Positions 19,631 to 32,113 of a stretch of DNA of 64,000 bases are shown here, in pieces. Each line of letters starts with the position of its first letter. Positions within the stretch are counted from its first letter, which is position 1. The DNA comes from Paralichthys olivaceus. Its lineage: Eukaryota > Chordata > Actinopteri > Pleuronectiformes > Paralichthyidae. The DNA is taken from the NCBI RefSeq assembly GCF_024713975.1, contig NC_091100.1, positions 26,673,501 through 26,737,500 of the forward strand, in the 5' to 3' direction. The position numbers and the translations under genes were made by a program. The notes under the pieces are model-generated. The model had not been told where the DNA came from and did no database searches. It worked only from the letters and a program-made list of their open reading frames with translations.

Positions 19631-21240
19631 ATTCTTCCTTCATCATCATCCTCACCCTTTACATCCATTCATCCATCCACAACCTTAATTTCCACCAAAG
19701 GTTTTAACAATACATTGTCATGGCGTGGTCCATGCTAGTGAACTGATAATTGTGGCATGAAACTCCTAAATGAAGTTGTTACAATTCTATGCCATCATGG
19801 TTTTAAACATAGAAGGAATGTTTATTACAGGATTTAATAGACAAGCTAAACCAAAACCCCTCTCACCCTGCAGATGATTTAAACAATAATGTGAAAGTTA
19901 CAGTGCTTTAAATTAGGTTGTAGTACTTTTGGAAAGGAACTTAGAAGTTAAGGTTTTTATGCTATGATTTACACCATAGTGTTGTAATGTGAGGTTATAC
20001 CATTTTTATTTACAAAGGAGCAGCTTCAATTTTGCCTTTTCATCCTCTGAAGGACCTTCACAGCCAGGTCCTGTCTTAACATTTTAATAGTAAAAAATAT
20101 TATTGAATTGTTTATATTCTTTATTATGTATGATATTATGAAATATACACCTCTATATGTACGTATGTGTCATCAAGACTAGAAAAGCGCTATATAAATA
20201 TATACCATTTATAGTCTAGTCTATAAGCCCAATTAGTGAGATTGTTATTTTACTCAAGCAGTGAGATGAACTCCAGGGAAAGGGGGATGGAAAGGGGCTC
20301 ACGCGAGTAAAGTGTTTGTGGGGGCTGGGTGGTGGATACTGCGGCGTCAGGACACAATGACACAGCTCGCTGGAGCTATTGTGGTCTCTCTCACACACAC
20401 ACTCACACACAGATATCGCTCTCTATCTGACAGAGGGAAAACTGTAAGAACTCATTATATATTCTGCACACAGGTGTAAAATAGGTTCTCTTAAACACAT
20501 ACTTACAAGGACAGGGCAACACTGAAAACCTTAGCCCAAGAACACTGACTTCCAATCTGCACTGAACATGATTTACAATCTCTTTTCACACACACACATG
20601 CGCGCTCATGCGCGCGCACACACATACACACACACACACATACAATGTATCAAACATTAAGAGACATTGCATATTTCTTCAATTCCTACCTCTGGTTGGT
20701 TGGATTTTCAGTTCTGGTGCATTGCGAGGATTCAGTGGTTAGCCACTAAAATGCTGTTCTGGCAAGAGTCTGACTGTATGTCCTTTCTCCCCCTCTCTCT
20801 CTTTCTCTGCTGAGCTGTCCTGTCTGTGTTCCTTTAGCTGCACTGCTCCTGCATCCTATTCTGAGTTCCTCTCTGCCTGCCTTGGGGGGAGTCGCACTGT
20901 ACTGTTATTGACTCAGAGACTCGTAACTCAAGTGCTTACATTTCTACATCATTACACTGCATTTTACAAAATAGTTCATTTAGAGGAAGCGCAAACACAC
21001 AATAAAAGAACAAAATAAATTAAATTTACAAAAATCAGAACTTAATATAATATAAATGTAGAGATAAGACAATAATGAAAACCAATCAAATTCTCCAAGT
21101 CCCCAAATTGTACCCTGTATAAAACAATTCTGCAGTTGAATAAAAAGAACAATAGCAGCACATCAAAATCCCATTTACTGTTGGGCTATATAAAGTCTAC
21201 CAGTACCACTGGATAATTTTATTGATGAGCTGTACAGAAC
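19631..21240. other. Unassigned intergenic DNA with SINE tail and microsatellite
   Basis: Contains a SINE family A 3' tail near 20166-20216 (CATCAAGACTAGAAAAGCGC then TATATAAATA), short CA runs near 20392-20412, and a CA-rich microsatellite at about 20588-20642 with CGCG interruptions. No coding segment is recognised. Confidence 0.6.
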
Positions 21241-21519
21241 AGACTGACTCCACTCATTGTACTGGATGATATACATGCATCTTAATAACAATAAACTAAA
21301 TAAAAGGAAAGTTAAAACAAGCACTGCAAGTCAGGATATGCAGCATAAATGTAAATTTAAAAAAACTTCACAAAACCTGAGGCCCTCAGTCAGGAAAAAT
21401 ACTGTTCCTGTGGTGCAAGCTTTTGGTCCTGATGGGTGCAGCCTCCGGAGAAATGGGAGTGTCTCAGGACGTTTGTGTCCATAATTGGAGGTATCCACCA
21501 CAATCTTTCAGGCTAAACT

Positions 21520-22640
21520 GGAGGTTTACAAGTCCTGTAGGGAGTGATGCTCTTTGCTAAGCAAATGATCCAGTGTAGTCTGACCTTCTCCTTGACAGTG
21601 GAAGCAGCATGGCAGATGGTGATGGAGGAAGGACTTAATTGCATGAAGTGCACCATCATTGTCTTTGATAAATGACTGCAGCAGAGAGTGTAGGCTCTGC
21701 TGGGCTTTGTTGATGAGTGGTTTGATGCACAGCTTCCACTTGAGGTCCTGTGTGATCATGCTGCCCAGGAAGCAGAAGTAAATGGTTTTGTATTTATAAG
21801 GTGCTTTTCTAGTCTTGATGACCACTAAAAGCGCTTTACATAACAGTTTGCTATTCACCCATTCACACACATTCATAGGGTGCTTCTTTTTTTTTTTAAA
21901 GAAGTACTCTACAATATTTACCTTGGGAGTCAGACAGGGTAATGGGGATAGGTGGGGCTGGCCTTCTTATTGAAGACATCCATCTCCACTGTCTTAAAAA
22001 GTATTAAGCTCCAACTTGATCTTCCCTCACCTGGTCACCAAAGGAAGAATGGTGATGTCTGCAAACTCCCAAACCTAAATGGATTGATGACTGAAGGTGC
22101 AGAAAAGCATTGGAGAGAGGATGCTGCCAGCTTCAGATGTAGTTTCCAGTCTGAAAGAAAGTCAGTGATCCACCTGCAGGTGGTGTCAGGTACACTCAGC
22201 TGGGAAAACTTGTCCTTCAGTGGAGTTGGGTTGATGGTATGCAAGGCAGAGCAGAAGTCCTAAAACAGAATCCATGCATAGGTTCCTGCTGGGACCAAGT
22301 GCTGGACAGTGTAATTCAGAACCATGTTGACAGCATTGTTTGGAAGACCTTCTGGCTCTGTTGGTGAACTGCAGTGTGGTCAGTAAGTACTGTGGTTGTA
22401 GATTTTTTGGGAATGGTGATGATGGTGGAGGATTTAAAGAAAGCTGTCAAATGACAGGTCACCAGTTGTTAAAGATGTCTATGAACACCTTGCACACAGT
22501 GCTGGATGGAGAGAGTGAGTTATGGATGATTTGTGGCGATTGTGCTTCTGAAAAGATCTGTTAACTTGTCGCTCCAGGATGGACAGAGTCATCAAGACTT
22601 TAAAGTCTTTATCTGTCATTGTGGTGGAAATTCTTGGTGA
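21520..22640 (-). mobile_element. Decayed LINE reverse transcriptase (L2/Rex1-like) with nested SINE
   Basis: Read on the minus strand: QVNRSFQKHNRHKSSIT near 22560, SALHTINPTPLKDKFSQLSV and CRWITDFLSDWKLHLKL near 22150-22240, then FCFLGSMITQDLKWKLCIKP and INKAQQSLHSLLQSF at 21650-21790. These are the finger, palm and thumb-side blocks of an L2/Rex1-like reverse transcriptase with frame breaks. A SINE of family A (about 21785-21885) interrupts it. Inactive. Confidence 0.7.
21785..21885 (-). repeat. SINE family A 3' part, nested in LINE
   Basis: Plus strand reads TATAAGGTGCTTTTCTAGTC, TTGATGACCACTAAAAGCGC and CATTCACACACATTCATA, the reverse complement of the tail seen at 50760-50850. LINE coding blocks lie on both sides, so the SINE inserted later. 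Confidence 0.7.
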
Positions 22641-24120
22641 GAGAAATTAAATAAGAATTTTCAGATCGAACAGTCTTTTGTGAATTTATTGTAGCAGAGA
22701 CAAAAATGGCATGTCAGGTGCGACTCCAAAAACTCCCAAGTACTCAACACAACACTCAAGTTGCTCCTTGGTTTTAAAAAATAGACATTTTATTTTTTAC
22801 TCTCAGTAAGTTATATAAACAGTAAAATCGCCAAACTGGGGGAATAGCACCAGAGCACCACCTGTAGGGAATAGAAGAAAAGGGAGGGAAGGACACCTAA
22901 TTATGGACCTGTCTAAAATCATGTGCAACCCATACCACAGCACATCAAGTAACATGTAACAAGTCCTTCGAGAACCTGATGACTTCTCCGACGCTGTCAT
23001 CCCAAGCCAGCAGGTCTTCCTTTAACCAGCGACCCTTCCTTAACGCAGATCCCCCGACCCTTGTTGCCGCAGCACCTTGGCTTTGGTCGACCCTGTCTTG
23101 ATGAGCCACTGCGCCCCGCACATTTCCTCTCGAAACTTTTCATACTGTCCATACAGTATGTGACAATGACACTATGGGAAGTTCTGGAAAAGGGGCATAA
23201 TGAATGTTAAAGTGTTTGGATACATTTTTGACCATTCAAGCACAGAATATCTAAAAGTTATGAAGTTAAGAATTATTAGGTAATGACTAATTTAATTGTT
23301 AAGTATTCCCTTAAATATGCTTTTATTTCTGAATGCTTGTGGCTATAGTGGTGAAGTTTATATTGCAACCAACTGAATAGCCCTTTCTTCACCCCCTCCC
23401 TTCCCGAGCATCAAAACGCAAACGACCACATTGAGCTGTCTTCTCTCCACTGATGAGGTGTCTTTAGAATTAAAATTTCATTTGATTATTAAGGTATGTG
23501 TACTGTTTTTGATAGTTAACATTTAGAAAAGTTGTGGCAGCATCAATACACAGTGGTGTTTATACCGCTGCTTTTTGTTTACATCTTATTGAGCAATGTA
23601 CTGCAACATTAGCTTTTCAGCACATGTCAGCCATTGAACAATAATTATATGAATATATATTGGGATAGTATCTTAGCTGCATACTTCTCATCTCACTTCG
23701 TCATTGTTCTTGTCTTCATACAATTATTCAGGAATTGAGTCTGGGGGCAGCCCAGTGAGCAAACCACTGTAGCCATGTTGACCCACCTTTTGATTTTTCA
23801 TACCTGGTCTTTGAGTGTCGTTCCAGGCCCTCTGTAACCTTCATACAGGACCACAACTATTCACACACCTGCATATGCATCAAGGCAAGGCATCAAACAT
23901 AAGTGACTATAATGTGGGGAAAGGCAATTATTGTTATCATTTTTGTTACAATATTATCATTTTTATATCTGTTGTATCTTTATTTTTTTTTTATTTTTTT
24001 TTTTATATTATTGTATATTATATTAACATATCGTTATTTTTTATTAATGTATATATATATTGCCCTTAATTCAAAAGAGAGTCATTCAAAAAAGAAATGT
24101 ATCAGATCTGCTGTATTTGT
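22641..24120. other. Unassigned intergenic DNA
   Basis: No gene or clear repeat head recognised. AT-rich toward the right end, with T/A homopolymer stretches at 23930-24060. Confidence 0.5.
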
Positions 24121-24122
24121 TT

Positions 24123-24124
<2 letters not shown>

Positions 24125-24172
<48 letters not shown>

Positions 24173-24395
24173 CCTCCAACCATCTGCGGTTCAATCACAG
24201 TCTTCCCCATCTGCAAGATAGTGATCCCCTGAATTTCCCTCATAGAAAAAAGTGCTGCCCATAGATGTACTGTATGAATATGTGTGTGTGTGTGTGTGTG
24301 TGTGTGAATGGGTGAATGGTAATAAACTGTACTGTAAAGGGCTTTTAGTGGTCATCAAGACTAGAAAATAAATATATAAATACAGACCATTTATC
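24125..24395 (+). repeat. (TA)n microsatellite, SINE family A body and (TG)n microsatellite
   Basis: (TA)n at 24125-24169 is followed by GGTTCAATCACAGTCTTCCC, AAAAAGTGCTGCCCATAGATG and TACTGTATGAATATG. These match the SINE at 50598-50850. A (TG)n run lies at 24281-24306, then the tail GTCATCAAGACTAGAAAA and ATACAGACCATTTA. Confidence 0.75.
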
Positions 24396-24447
24396 TTATC
24401 AGGATGTCTGATTCAGTCCTGGCTAAACTTGCTGACATCCTGGAGAG

Positions 24448-25075
24448 ATGAAGGGTAGCAACAAATTACACACTGGACACAGCAACGCCATAAAAGCCCT
24501 TGTCAAGCTGGGCAGCACACCCCAGACACCCGTACGAGAGAGGAGCACCATCCTCAGACATGGCAAAGAATGGCAAATGTTGGTAGACCTCAGAAGGCAG
24601 TTGGTCTTCCCGAGAGAGAGTGTAGCAACTACTCTCCAGCCAGATATAGTCATGTGGTCTGTAGTGGAGAAATGCGTCTTAATCCATGTTCAAGTCCAGC
24701 ATGGACCATAAGTATGGAAGGTGGACTGGTAGCTGGAGAGGTGTCAGTTCACCTCCTGGGCACTTCTGAGGAACCTTACTTTACTGCATGTATATAATGA
24801 AAAATGAGTGTAAGAAGAATTTTCCCTTGTGGGATCAATAAAAGGAAGTTTAAGTTTAAGTTTTAATCATCGAGCTGACCATTTCTTGGGATGAGGGCAT
24901 GACAGCAGCCTATGAAAGGAAACACCTCAAGTACTCTGAGCTTGCAGCAGAGTGCAGAGAGGCTGGCTGGAAAAGCCAACGTCTTCCCAGTTGAGGTTGG
25001 ATGTCAGAGCTCTGTCTGCAGAGCAGCAGTTATACTGCTCCCCAGGGCTGGCATGACGAGGTCAAACCTGCAGAA
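24448..25075 (+). mobile_element. C-terminal domain of a LINE-like element, possible R2/R4-type restriction-like endonuclease, split by a SINE
   Basis: The left part encodes a fragment ending LQPDIVMWSVVEKCVL (to about 24684). The right part resumes at IELTISWDEGMTAAYERKHL (from 24869), then KYSELAAECREAGW and, after a one-base shift, NVFPVEVGC. Read across the SINE, a PD and a downstream E are about 14 residues apart, compatible with the PD-x12-14-D/E motif of R2/R4 nucleases. No upstream reverse transcriptase survives nearby. Family assignment is tentative. Confidence 0.5.
24685..24862 (+). repeat. 5'-truncated SINE family B, with 6-bp target-site duplication
   Basis: Matches the fuller copy at 47977-48245 (TTCAAGTCCAGCATGGAC, ACTGGTAGCTGGAGAGGTG, CAGTTCACCTCCTGGGCA). 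It is flanked by TTAATC at 24679-24684 and 24863-24868. Removing it restores continuity of the surrounding LINE-like reading frame, which supports the exact borders. Confidence 0.65.
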
Positions 25076-25261
25076 AGGTAGAAAGGAGCTAGGAGACGAG
25101 GCAAAAAAAAGGAGGAAGGAGAACTGTTGGGGTCCAACACCTCAGGCATCCCCAATATGCCACTGTCCGCCCACCGGTAGAAACATCCGTGAGCATAGAT
25201 ATCATGTTCAAGACAAACATAATTAGAATTGCCCTCCAGGGACAAATAAAATTGTTTGTGT

Positions 25262-25480
25262 GTGCCTAATGTGAAAGGATTCCCTCAAGGCGTTAAAGAG
25301 ATATCACATTCACGTGGCAAAAATGTGGGGTCATAGTGACCTTGGACCACCAAATTCTATTCAGGTCATCTTTGAGTCTAAGTGAATTTTTGTGCCACAT
25401 TAAATGAAATTCCCTTGGGCATTCCTGATTCTGTGTTCAAATTTCATACTGACACAGCTGCCTATGACTATGTGACCTTT
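25262..25480 (-). repeat. Dispersed/tandem repeat of the AAGGTCACAGTGACCT type
   Basis: In reverse orientation it resembles the units at 36270-36870 and 59075-59330: leader GGAATCCTTTCACATT, an ACCTGAATAGAATTTGGTGG block and a GGTCACTATGACC block. Confidence 0.5.
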
Positions 25481-26122
25481 TCACAACACACTACTCTATA
25501 TTATGCTCATGATGACACAATGAAACTTTCACAGTTTGGTCAACAAATCACTGTCACTAACAAACATAGAGCACTATTTATTGAGGCTTGAAGGAGCATC
25601 ACATGTAGCATAGCTGATTGACTGCATTTAACCACAGTGAAGATTTAAGGAAACAGTAGTCTGGTTTGTTCTGTGTGCAGTTATCTCAAAGTTCACATTT
25701 CCCTGTGTTGCATAATCAGGCCGCCTGATTTTAACAACTGTGCCTTTCTGCTTCCAAGGCCCAGTCTAGCAAATCACATGCTGCCATGCTGAGGGAAAAC
25801 TTTCTGATGCTTTTACTGTCATTGAGGGAAGTCCTCATACAAGCCACTGGGAATGCGTACTATGTATTGTCTATTCAAAATAGATGTATTATGATATTAG
25901 TGTTGTCTGTGTTAAGAAGGAAAGTTGGAATGAAATTGTAATGCAGCCTGTATGAATCAGGTACCAAATACTGACTCTTTCCTATAGCTTTACAGAATAA
26001 AACATGGACTATAATATAGTGCCTCGCTGTACTCCCCTTTTAATGACACATTAAGAAAAAAGTTGTTAAAACCATTTGTGAGAAAATGTACCAAGCTAGT
26101 TTGAACTGAACCAATGTTCTCT

Positions 26123-29100
26123 TCACATGAATAATTTGAGGATCTTGGGTTTGAAGAACTGCATCTTGCTGGCGTCCATCAATGTCACACTCTCCTGGGC
26201 TCCCAGGAGGTGCTGGTGGGCATCATCAAACAGCTCCTTCCCAATTGCAGCCTGGACTCTGTCCCGCCATGCACTCAGTTTGGGTCTGCCATCAAACACA
26301 TCCAGGCCGGATCCCAAAGGCTGTCATCGGGACAAAGGGGGGAAGAGAGGGGAATATTAATGTGGAAAGAGCCAACTCTTAAGCCACCTCCTCTGACTAC
26401 TAATCGCTATGATACGTGACACAAACAAAAAACATATAGTTTCGTTTCAGTCACACGGCTCTCATCAACCATGATCAGCAACTGTATTTTGTGCACTAAC
26501 ATCTCCATTTCAAAGCAGGGACTAGGAACAGAACAGAAAAGTCAGCAGCTTTCACTTCAGCATATTTAATTAAAACAAAATTAATTAAAAGCAACACCAC
26601 AAATTGGCTATTTAGAAGCTAACTCCGGGTTGTTGTTTGTGGGTTTTAGCAGCCAGCTGTTGTCCAGTACCAGCCTAATTTCACCTCAGCTACTACTCTT
26701 ATAGCATGACTGGATAAAAAATACAAGGAGTGTATGTGCCAAGCTAGGTCTTGGATGGGAATGTAAAAATGTGTGCATTTTTGCTTTTCAACTTTCAACT
26801 TTTCAACTCTATGTCTGATTCTCCCACTGGCTTTGGTTGTTTTCTCTTGTTTCTTGTTGGCATGCTGAATTACTTCTCCAGTGCTCCTCTGTTTATATGT
26901 GGCCCTAAGTTTTTATATAATGTTACACATGCTGGAAGTGGAAATATGCTCTAACACAGCAACACTGTTTTCATCTGTGAATATTCTCCTCGGCAGTGAC
27001 AACCTCTTCCTCCTCCCTGCACCGTAGTCCCTCCGAAGTGTATTTGGGTTCATTTAATTTCAATAGTTTTCTTTGCATTCTTTTATCTATCAGATTATTG
27101 TCTTGTAGTTGTTGATTTAACCACTTGATTTTGAGGAGGATGTTTTGATTAAGCTGATTGATTTTGCACTCCCAAGTGGACAAAGAGCTCTTCAGTGACT
27201 GCTTGGTCACTTTTAAGATTGTTTTTGTCTTGCTGGTGATATGAAAAGGTATATTATCACTAGCATAGAACTTCTGACAACACAAAACATCTAAAACAGT
27301 GTTGATATTCAGACTGGTTGGCAATAAATGGTTATTGCTCTTTATAAATCCTCTGGACATGGAACATTTTAAATGTTTACCTGCATAACCTCCACAACGG
27401 CAACCAGGTCAGCCAATGAGATGTTATCTCCTGCAATGAATGGCTTGTCCTGAATAAACTTTTCCTCCAGGAGTTTCAAGGATCCATTTAAGTCCTCCAA
27501 GGCTGAATCCAACTTGTCCTGTGGGACATCCACGCCCAGAATCTTGGGAATCAAAAGCTACAGCACAAACATAAGAATCTCAATTAGAATCACCTGCAAG
27601 TGCTGGTTACTATCCAACTACGTATTTATTAATAGTTTCATTTTTGCCATTTTTCTCCACTCACCCCAACCAGTCAAGGCAGATGACCGCCCACATTGGG
27701 TCTGGTTCTGAACACATTGCTTTCTCCTTTAGTCTAACAGCCTTATTTCTTTCATTCAGCACAAGCTCAATGAATGATGGCACATGTTGCTCTGTTAGTG
27801 ACTATAAATTGTACAGTACTTTTCACGATCTATTGTGGGATACAATTAGTCAACTATAGAGTATTCAAATGTTCTCATTAAGCGCTACAAAATGGCTAGC
27901 TCACTATATAGTTTACTTTGTCATGAGTAGTGAGAGATATTTTGGTGATAATACAAAATAAACATTTTCAGGAGGAGATAATACAAACTGATATAAGGTC
28001 TGAGAAAATTATCTTTTCCTGGAAAACAATGAAGGTAAGCAGAAAATATGCAGCATTAAATTGATCACTTCACAAAACAGCCTGAGGGTATCACAGGACA
28101 GAGGGTTCAGCTTGTGAGTGCATGGTCTCCTTGTTCTCTCTTCTCGTCCTGGCCAGAACATTACTTTTTCCTTACACTCATTTAGTGTGGATCATGATGG
28201 TCACATGCCTTCTGTGTGACCAAGTCCCACTGTTTTTATGACTGTTAACTTTTGAGTTTCCTAATTATGTAAAGTATCTTCAAATAATGGTAAATATATA
28301 GCACTTTTCTGTTCTTGATGACCACTCAAAGCACTCTACAGTACAGTTTTGCCTTTCGCCCATTGACACAGTGCTTCTATGTGTCGAGAACAGCACAGAC
28401 GTCTGGGGCAATTTGGGGTTCAGTTGGGGTAGGATTGGATTACTGTCCACTGAAGTGTCGTGGAAGTAGAGCATCATTTTTAGGATGTTCACAGAAAGCA
28501 GTGATCACAGTTATGCCCATCCTGATGGGGTGTGAAAAGAAAATGACACAATACAAGATAACTTTTTTGAAAACCAGTTTACAGCTTGTTTCCAGTAAGA
28601 GTGTATTGTTCTGTTTCATTGTGTTGGGATCAGTAACAGTGAATGGTGAAAACATGCCCAAATATATAAAAGGCAATAGGAAGCATAAGGAAACCTAGAG
28701 CTGCTAATGGAGCACTGCCCTTATATAAAGTACGTCCTCCAGCTGACCTTACTTCTTCACAGCTGGAGGGAAAAGCTCACACACAGTAAATGACCATACC
28801 TTGAGCCAGAACACCTTGGATCCATGCAGACGCACAGTTGTGTGCTGCCATGACAGATACTCGTTGATGCGAGCACGTTGGTGGAGGTCAGCTGGGTACC
28901 AGAAATCTGGAGTCTTAAACTTCTCTGCCAGATACAGCAGGATGGCAATGCTGCAGAGGCAAACACCACTGATGAGCACCACATGGGCCTCACATACAGG
29001 ACATATTACCAATGAATGTTTGAATTATCACCTCTCAGCCAGGCAGAAGTCTCCGTCTCGCAGAGCAGGGACTTTTCTTATTAAGTTGATCTTCCCAAAT

Positions 29101-29470
29101 TCTTCTCCATACTGCTCACCTGAAACCAAATAACTATGATCAGATATTCCCTGATGTAAATTTTCTGTTGGTTCAGTCTATTGACCTCGTTGATCTATTG
29201 ACAGGGTTCTTGGTGGTGTGTGGCCTGTTTCTGTGGCCTGTGAAATCAGTTACTGGGGAGAAAAAAAGTTAACAAGGATAGTGGCTTCTGTCCAACTTTT
29301 CTGGAGTGGACCCGGGCGTGGACATTCCTTATTTCTGTGTGTGTGAACAAGAACTTACCGTCCAGCAGAGACAGCTTCTTGAACTCAAAGGGGATGTTGT
29401 TCTTTGAGGCGAATATGTAGACGGAGCGGCAGGGCTGAGAGTACAAGTCCAGGTACAGCTCAATGTCCAT
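26123..29470 (-). CDS. gstt1: Glutathione S-transferase theta (GSTT1-like), complete, 5 exons
   Basis: Cytosolic theta-class GST that conjugates glutathione to small electrophiles. Exons in transcript order: 29359-29470, 29032-29119, 28800-28950, 27381-27557, 26123-26320. Phases join cleanly to 726 nt, or 241 aa, close to the roughly 240 aa usual for the family. Exon 1 begins [20 protein letters not shown]; theta enzymes use an N-terminal Ser (here the S of YSQPCR) to activate glutathione. Exon 2 holds [11 protein letters not shown] and the join to exon 3 gives the glutathione-site motif [13 protein letters not shown]. Exon 3 contains [19 protein letters not shown]. Exons 4-5 form the helical C-terminal domain ([36 protein letters not shown]), ending KPKILKLFM and TGA. 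The nearest upstream gene, chchd10, is divergent with a 2.6-kb gap. Paralogue number (gstt1a/b) is not resolved. Confidence 0.95.
26971..27360 (-). other. 129-residue open frame in gstt1 intron 4, no recognised family
   Basis: Open frame between gstt1 exons 4 and 5 encoding a basic, Leu/Lys/Asn-rich peptide with heptad-like spacing ([20 protein letters not shown]). No domain, splice or poly(A) support. Probably chance in AT-rich DNA or decayed repeat. Listed because it is among the longest frames not explained by a gene. Confidence 0.15.
28270..28440 (-). repeat. SINE family A copy in gstt1 intron
   Basis: Plus strand TAAATATATAGCACTTTTCT, GTTCTTGATGACCACTCAAAG, CACTCTACAGTACAGTTTTG and GGGGCAATTTGGGGTTCAG are the reverse complement of the SINE at 50598-50850. 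Located in the intron between exons 3 and 4. Confidence 0.7.
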
Positions 29471-31330
29471 GACTGCTCCTCAACACTGTTCCTTCTGCTG
29501 TCTGTCTGTTGCACTGACACACCACTACAAGATCGTCTTAGGCAACAAAGATCAGTTGTTTGACTAAGATACTTAACCCCCCTCCTGCTCCCAAGACACA
29601 TGTTAAACACATTTGAGGAACTGGTGGTTTAACATTAGTGCAGTGCCCATTCTACACATGCCAGATAGAGATTCCTTGAGTTATTAGAACTATCTCTGTT
29701 TCCACAATCCTTTTTCGAAATTGTAAATAATAAATGTTTATTGTGATTTTAAAAATTATACTTCTTTAATACACTGCAGAGCCTATACTTCAGAATCCTT
29801 CCTTGTCATTTGTGAAAACAGTTATACAATATACTGACACTGTTTTACTGGTTCAGCTTGATTTATAGTATTGCAGCAAGAAAATGAATGTTGTGCTTTT
29901 ATTTTGTAGACAAATTGTTTAAGAAGGGATTGTATGAATTTTGCTGCCATGACAGAGATCATCAAGATAGTATATCTGTAGCTGTAGTTTATCCGAAGAT
30001 GCAGAAGACAAAACATTCAACTCAGTCCACAGAATGAAGACACACTGCCCCACCTCCACTGACTATACAGTAATGGTCGCTTGTTTATTAAATTTGTGTC
30101 AATTATTATTGCACGTCCAAAACACACCAAACTCAATTATACTGCTTTACAATTTTACAGTGCTCTTTCTCAGACCATTTACGATACACATGCCAAGAGT
30201 GAAGCCAATAAGATGATAAGTTTACGAGATATGGGTTCCACATACACACAGACAGACGTTTGTGGAGTAAGAGTAAGTAAGTAAAACTGATAATATAGTC
30301 TTATAGAACAGTGTGAAAATGTCTTGATCTTTCATCAGCCAATCACAAACCAATCTTTTCTGCAATAGATAGTGTTTATATTTATCTTCTCTGTGTATAC
30401 AACACTTCTTGTGACACAAGAAATTAAGTACAAACTTTTACAAAAACAAAGATAAACCAACAAATAGATGTGTGAGGTTCTTATTCAAGCTACAATAACT
30501 CGCAGTAATGTACTTTTAGTCCTTCATGTGCTGAAGATTGTTAGAAATAGGAGCACTCAGAGGAGGGAACAGTAAGCTGGGGACTTTCCTTACAGACAGG
30601 AGAAATAGTAGTAGAGGAGTGAAAGCTCTTGCTCCATGTCTGTACTCTCTGATGTGTCTCAAAGCAGTGTGGAAGTTGAAACAATAACATGGTGGTATAG
30701 AACACTGGGTCGAAGGTGAAAGACTTGCATCTGAGGTCTTTAATTCTCAGACTTCTATTTGTTCCTGCTGAAATGAGGGCTTAGGTAATGTTTTAAAAAT
30801 GATATGTCATTAAATGCACTGATTACATTATTATGTCGTGGTCCTGGGAATAAATTGTACAAGTACAACTAATACAATAATAATACTAATATTTAGTCAT
30901 GCAGGTCTTATATACTGTAATCATTTATAAAAAAAAATCTATCTAACTAACTTGGTCTGGTTTATCTGTGGATTCTATTTTTTTATTGTCAAAAAGGAGA
31001 ATTTTCAAATGGCACCAAACTCTGAAGCAAAGCATGTTACAAGGCACACAGGTAAAACTTCGATCCCATTAACAAACAAGTTCAAGATCTTAATCTGGCT
31101 GGGTCACACTGACGGAATAAGAGGAATGGTTTCATATGGTTGTGGAGCAATTTATGTATTGAGAAGTTTCTAGTTATATATGGAAGTAGAATAATGACAG
31201 GAAGTTCTTTTCTGTATAGTCAAACAGTTTGTATGAGACACTGCAGCCACACTGCACTCTGTTCCCTGTATCACACATTTGAACCCCAGTCCCTGCTGCA
31301 CTACAACAGATAATGTAACATTGTCAGATC
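29471..31330. other. Head-to-head spacer between gstt1 and chchd10
   Basis: No coding segment or repeat recognised. It should hold the gstt1 promoter, but no clear TATA box or CpG island stands out upstream of 29470. Confidence 0.5.
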
Positions 31331-31332
31331 AA

Positions 31333-31590
31333 CTATTAATCAATCAATCAATCAAATGTATTTATATAGCACGGTATCACAACAAACAGTTGTCTCAGGG
31401 TGCTGCACAAAAGTCCAAGATCTTAAAAAAGACAAAATCCAACTTGTTCCACTCTGAGCAAGCATGAGCAACAGCTGGGATGAAAAACTCCCAGGTGGAA
31501 GAAACCTCCGGCAGAGCCGGGCTCGGTGTGGACGGCCTCTGCCAGGACCGGTTGGGGTGAGTGGAGGAAAAAAATAGATCACATCTTATC
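31333..31590 (+). repeat. Dispersed fish repeat (TATTTATATAGCAC type)
   Basis: AATCAATCAATCAATCAAATG then TATTTATATAGCACGGTATC, and a conserved 3' block with CCCAGGTGGAAGAAACCTCC and GGACGGCCTCTGCCAGGACC. Similar leader to 3625 and 9716, but a different body. Confidence 0.6.
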
Positions 31591-31929
31591 ATTTTCATGA
31601 TGAGCCAATCCTCCATAACTAAGAGCAGCCATAGTAAGTCTGTTTTCTATCAACAGCCAAGGTGTTTCCCGGTGTTTTTCACATGTCACAGTATGTGTGA
31701 ATCATGAAATGAATGAATGCTGGATTCCTGTAGCTGCCTCAGTGTCAGATCCTTGGCATTAGGCATATTGGGTCACAGTCATGTCTTAATTATTTAGTTA
31801 ATGATTTTCCTGCTTTTTTCCTTCAAAAAACAACCAAATATGTCACAAGCACGCAGCTTTGGTGCACATGTGCTGCTGCTCCACTCCAGTAGGTAGAGCT
31901 CTGCTCAACCCGCACAAAAGGCAAAGAAG

Positions 31930-32113
31930 ATCACCCGTTAAGTCTCGCGACATTTGTGAACGTCGCAAGGTCAATTGCGTGTACGTGAGCTGCCGGCCTG
32001 CGGCTGACAGACACTCAGCGGTGACCCGAGCAGAGAGCGACGTCACTACAGGACCGCATTTTGCAGAAGTTCACCGGTACGAGCTGCACTGATAAACGCG
32101 GTTGGTGTGAGAC
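31930..32113 (+). promoter_or_regulatory. Probable chchd10 promoter and 5' UTR
   Basis: GC- and CpG-rich compared with the AT-rich surroundings, and immediately before the chchd10 start codon. It contains a CRE-like GACGTCA core near 32040 and no TATA box at a usual distance. This looks like a housekeeping-type CpG promoter. The start codon at 32114 is the first ATG in frame with the conserved MARGSRSR N-terminus. The transcription start cannot be fixed from sequence alone. Confidence 0.45.

Noticed and set aside
23815..24232. Tyr/Ile/Phe-rich open frames
   Set aside because: Translation of poly-T and (TA)n microsatellite.
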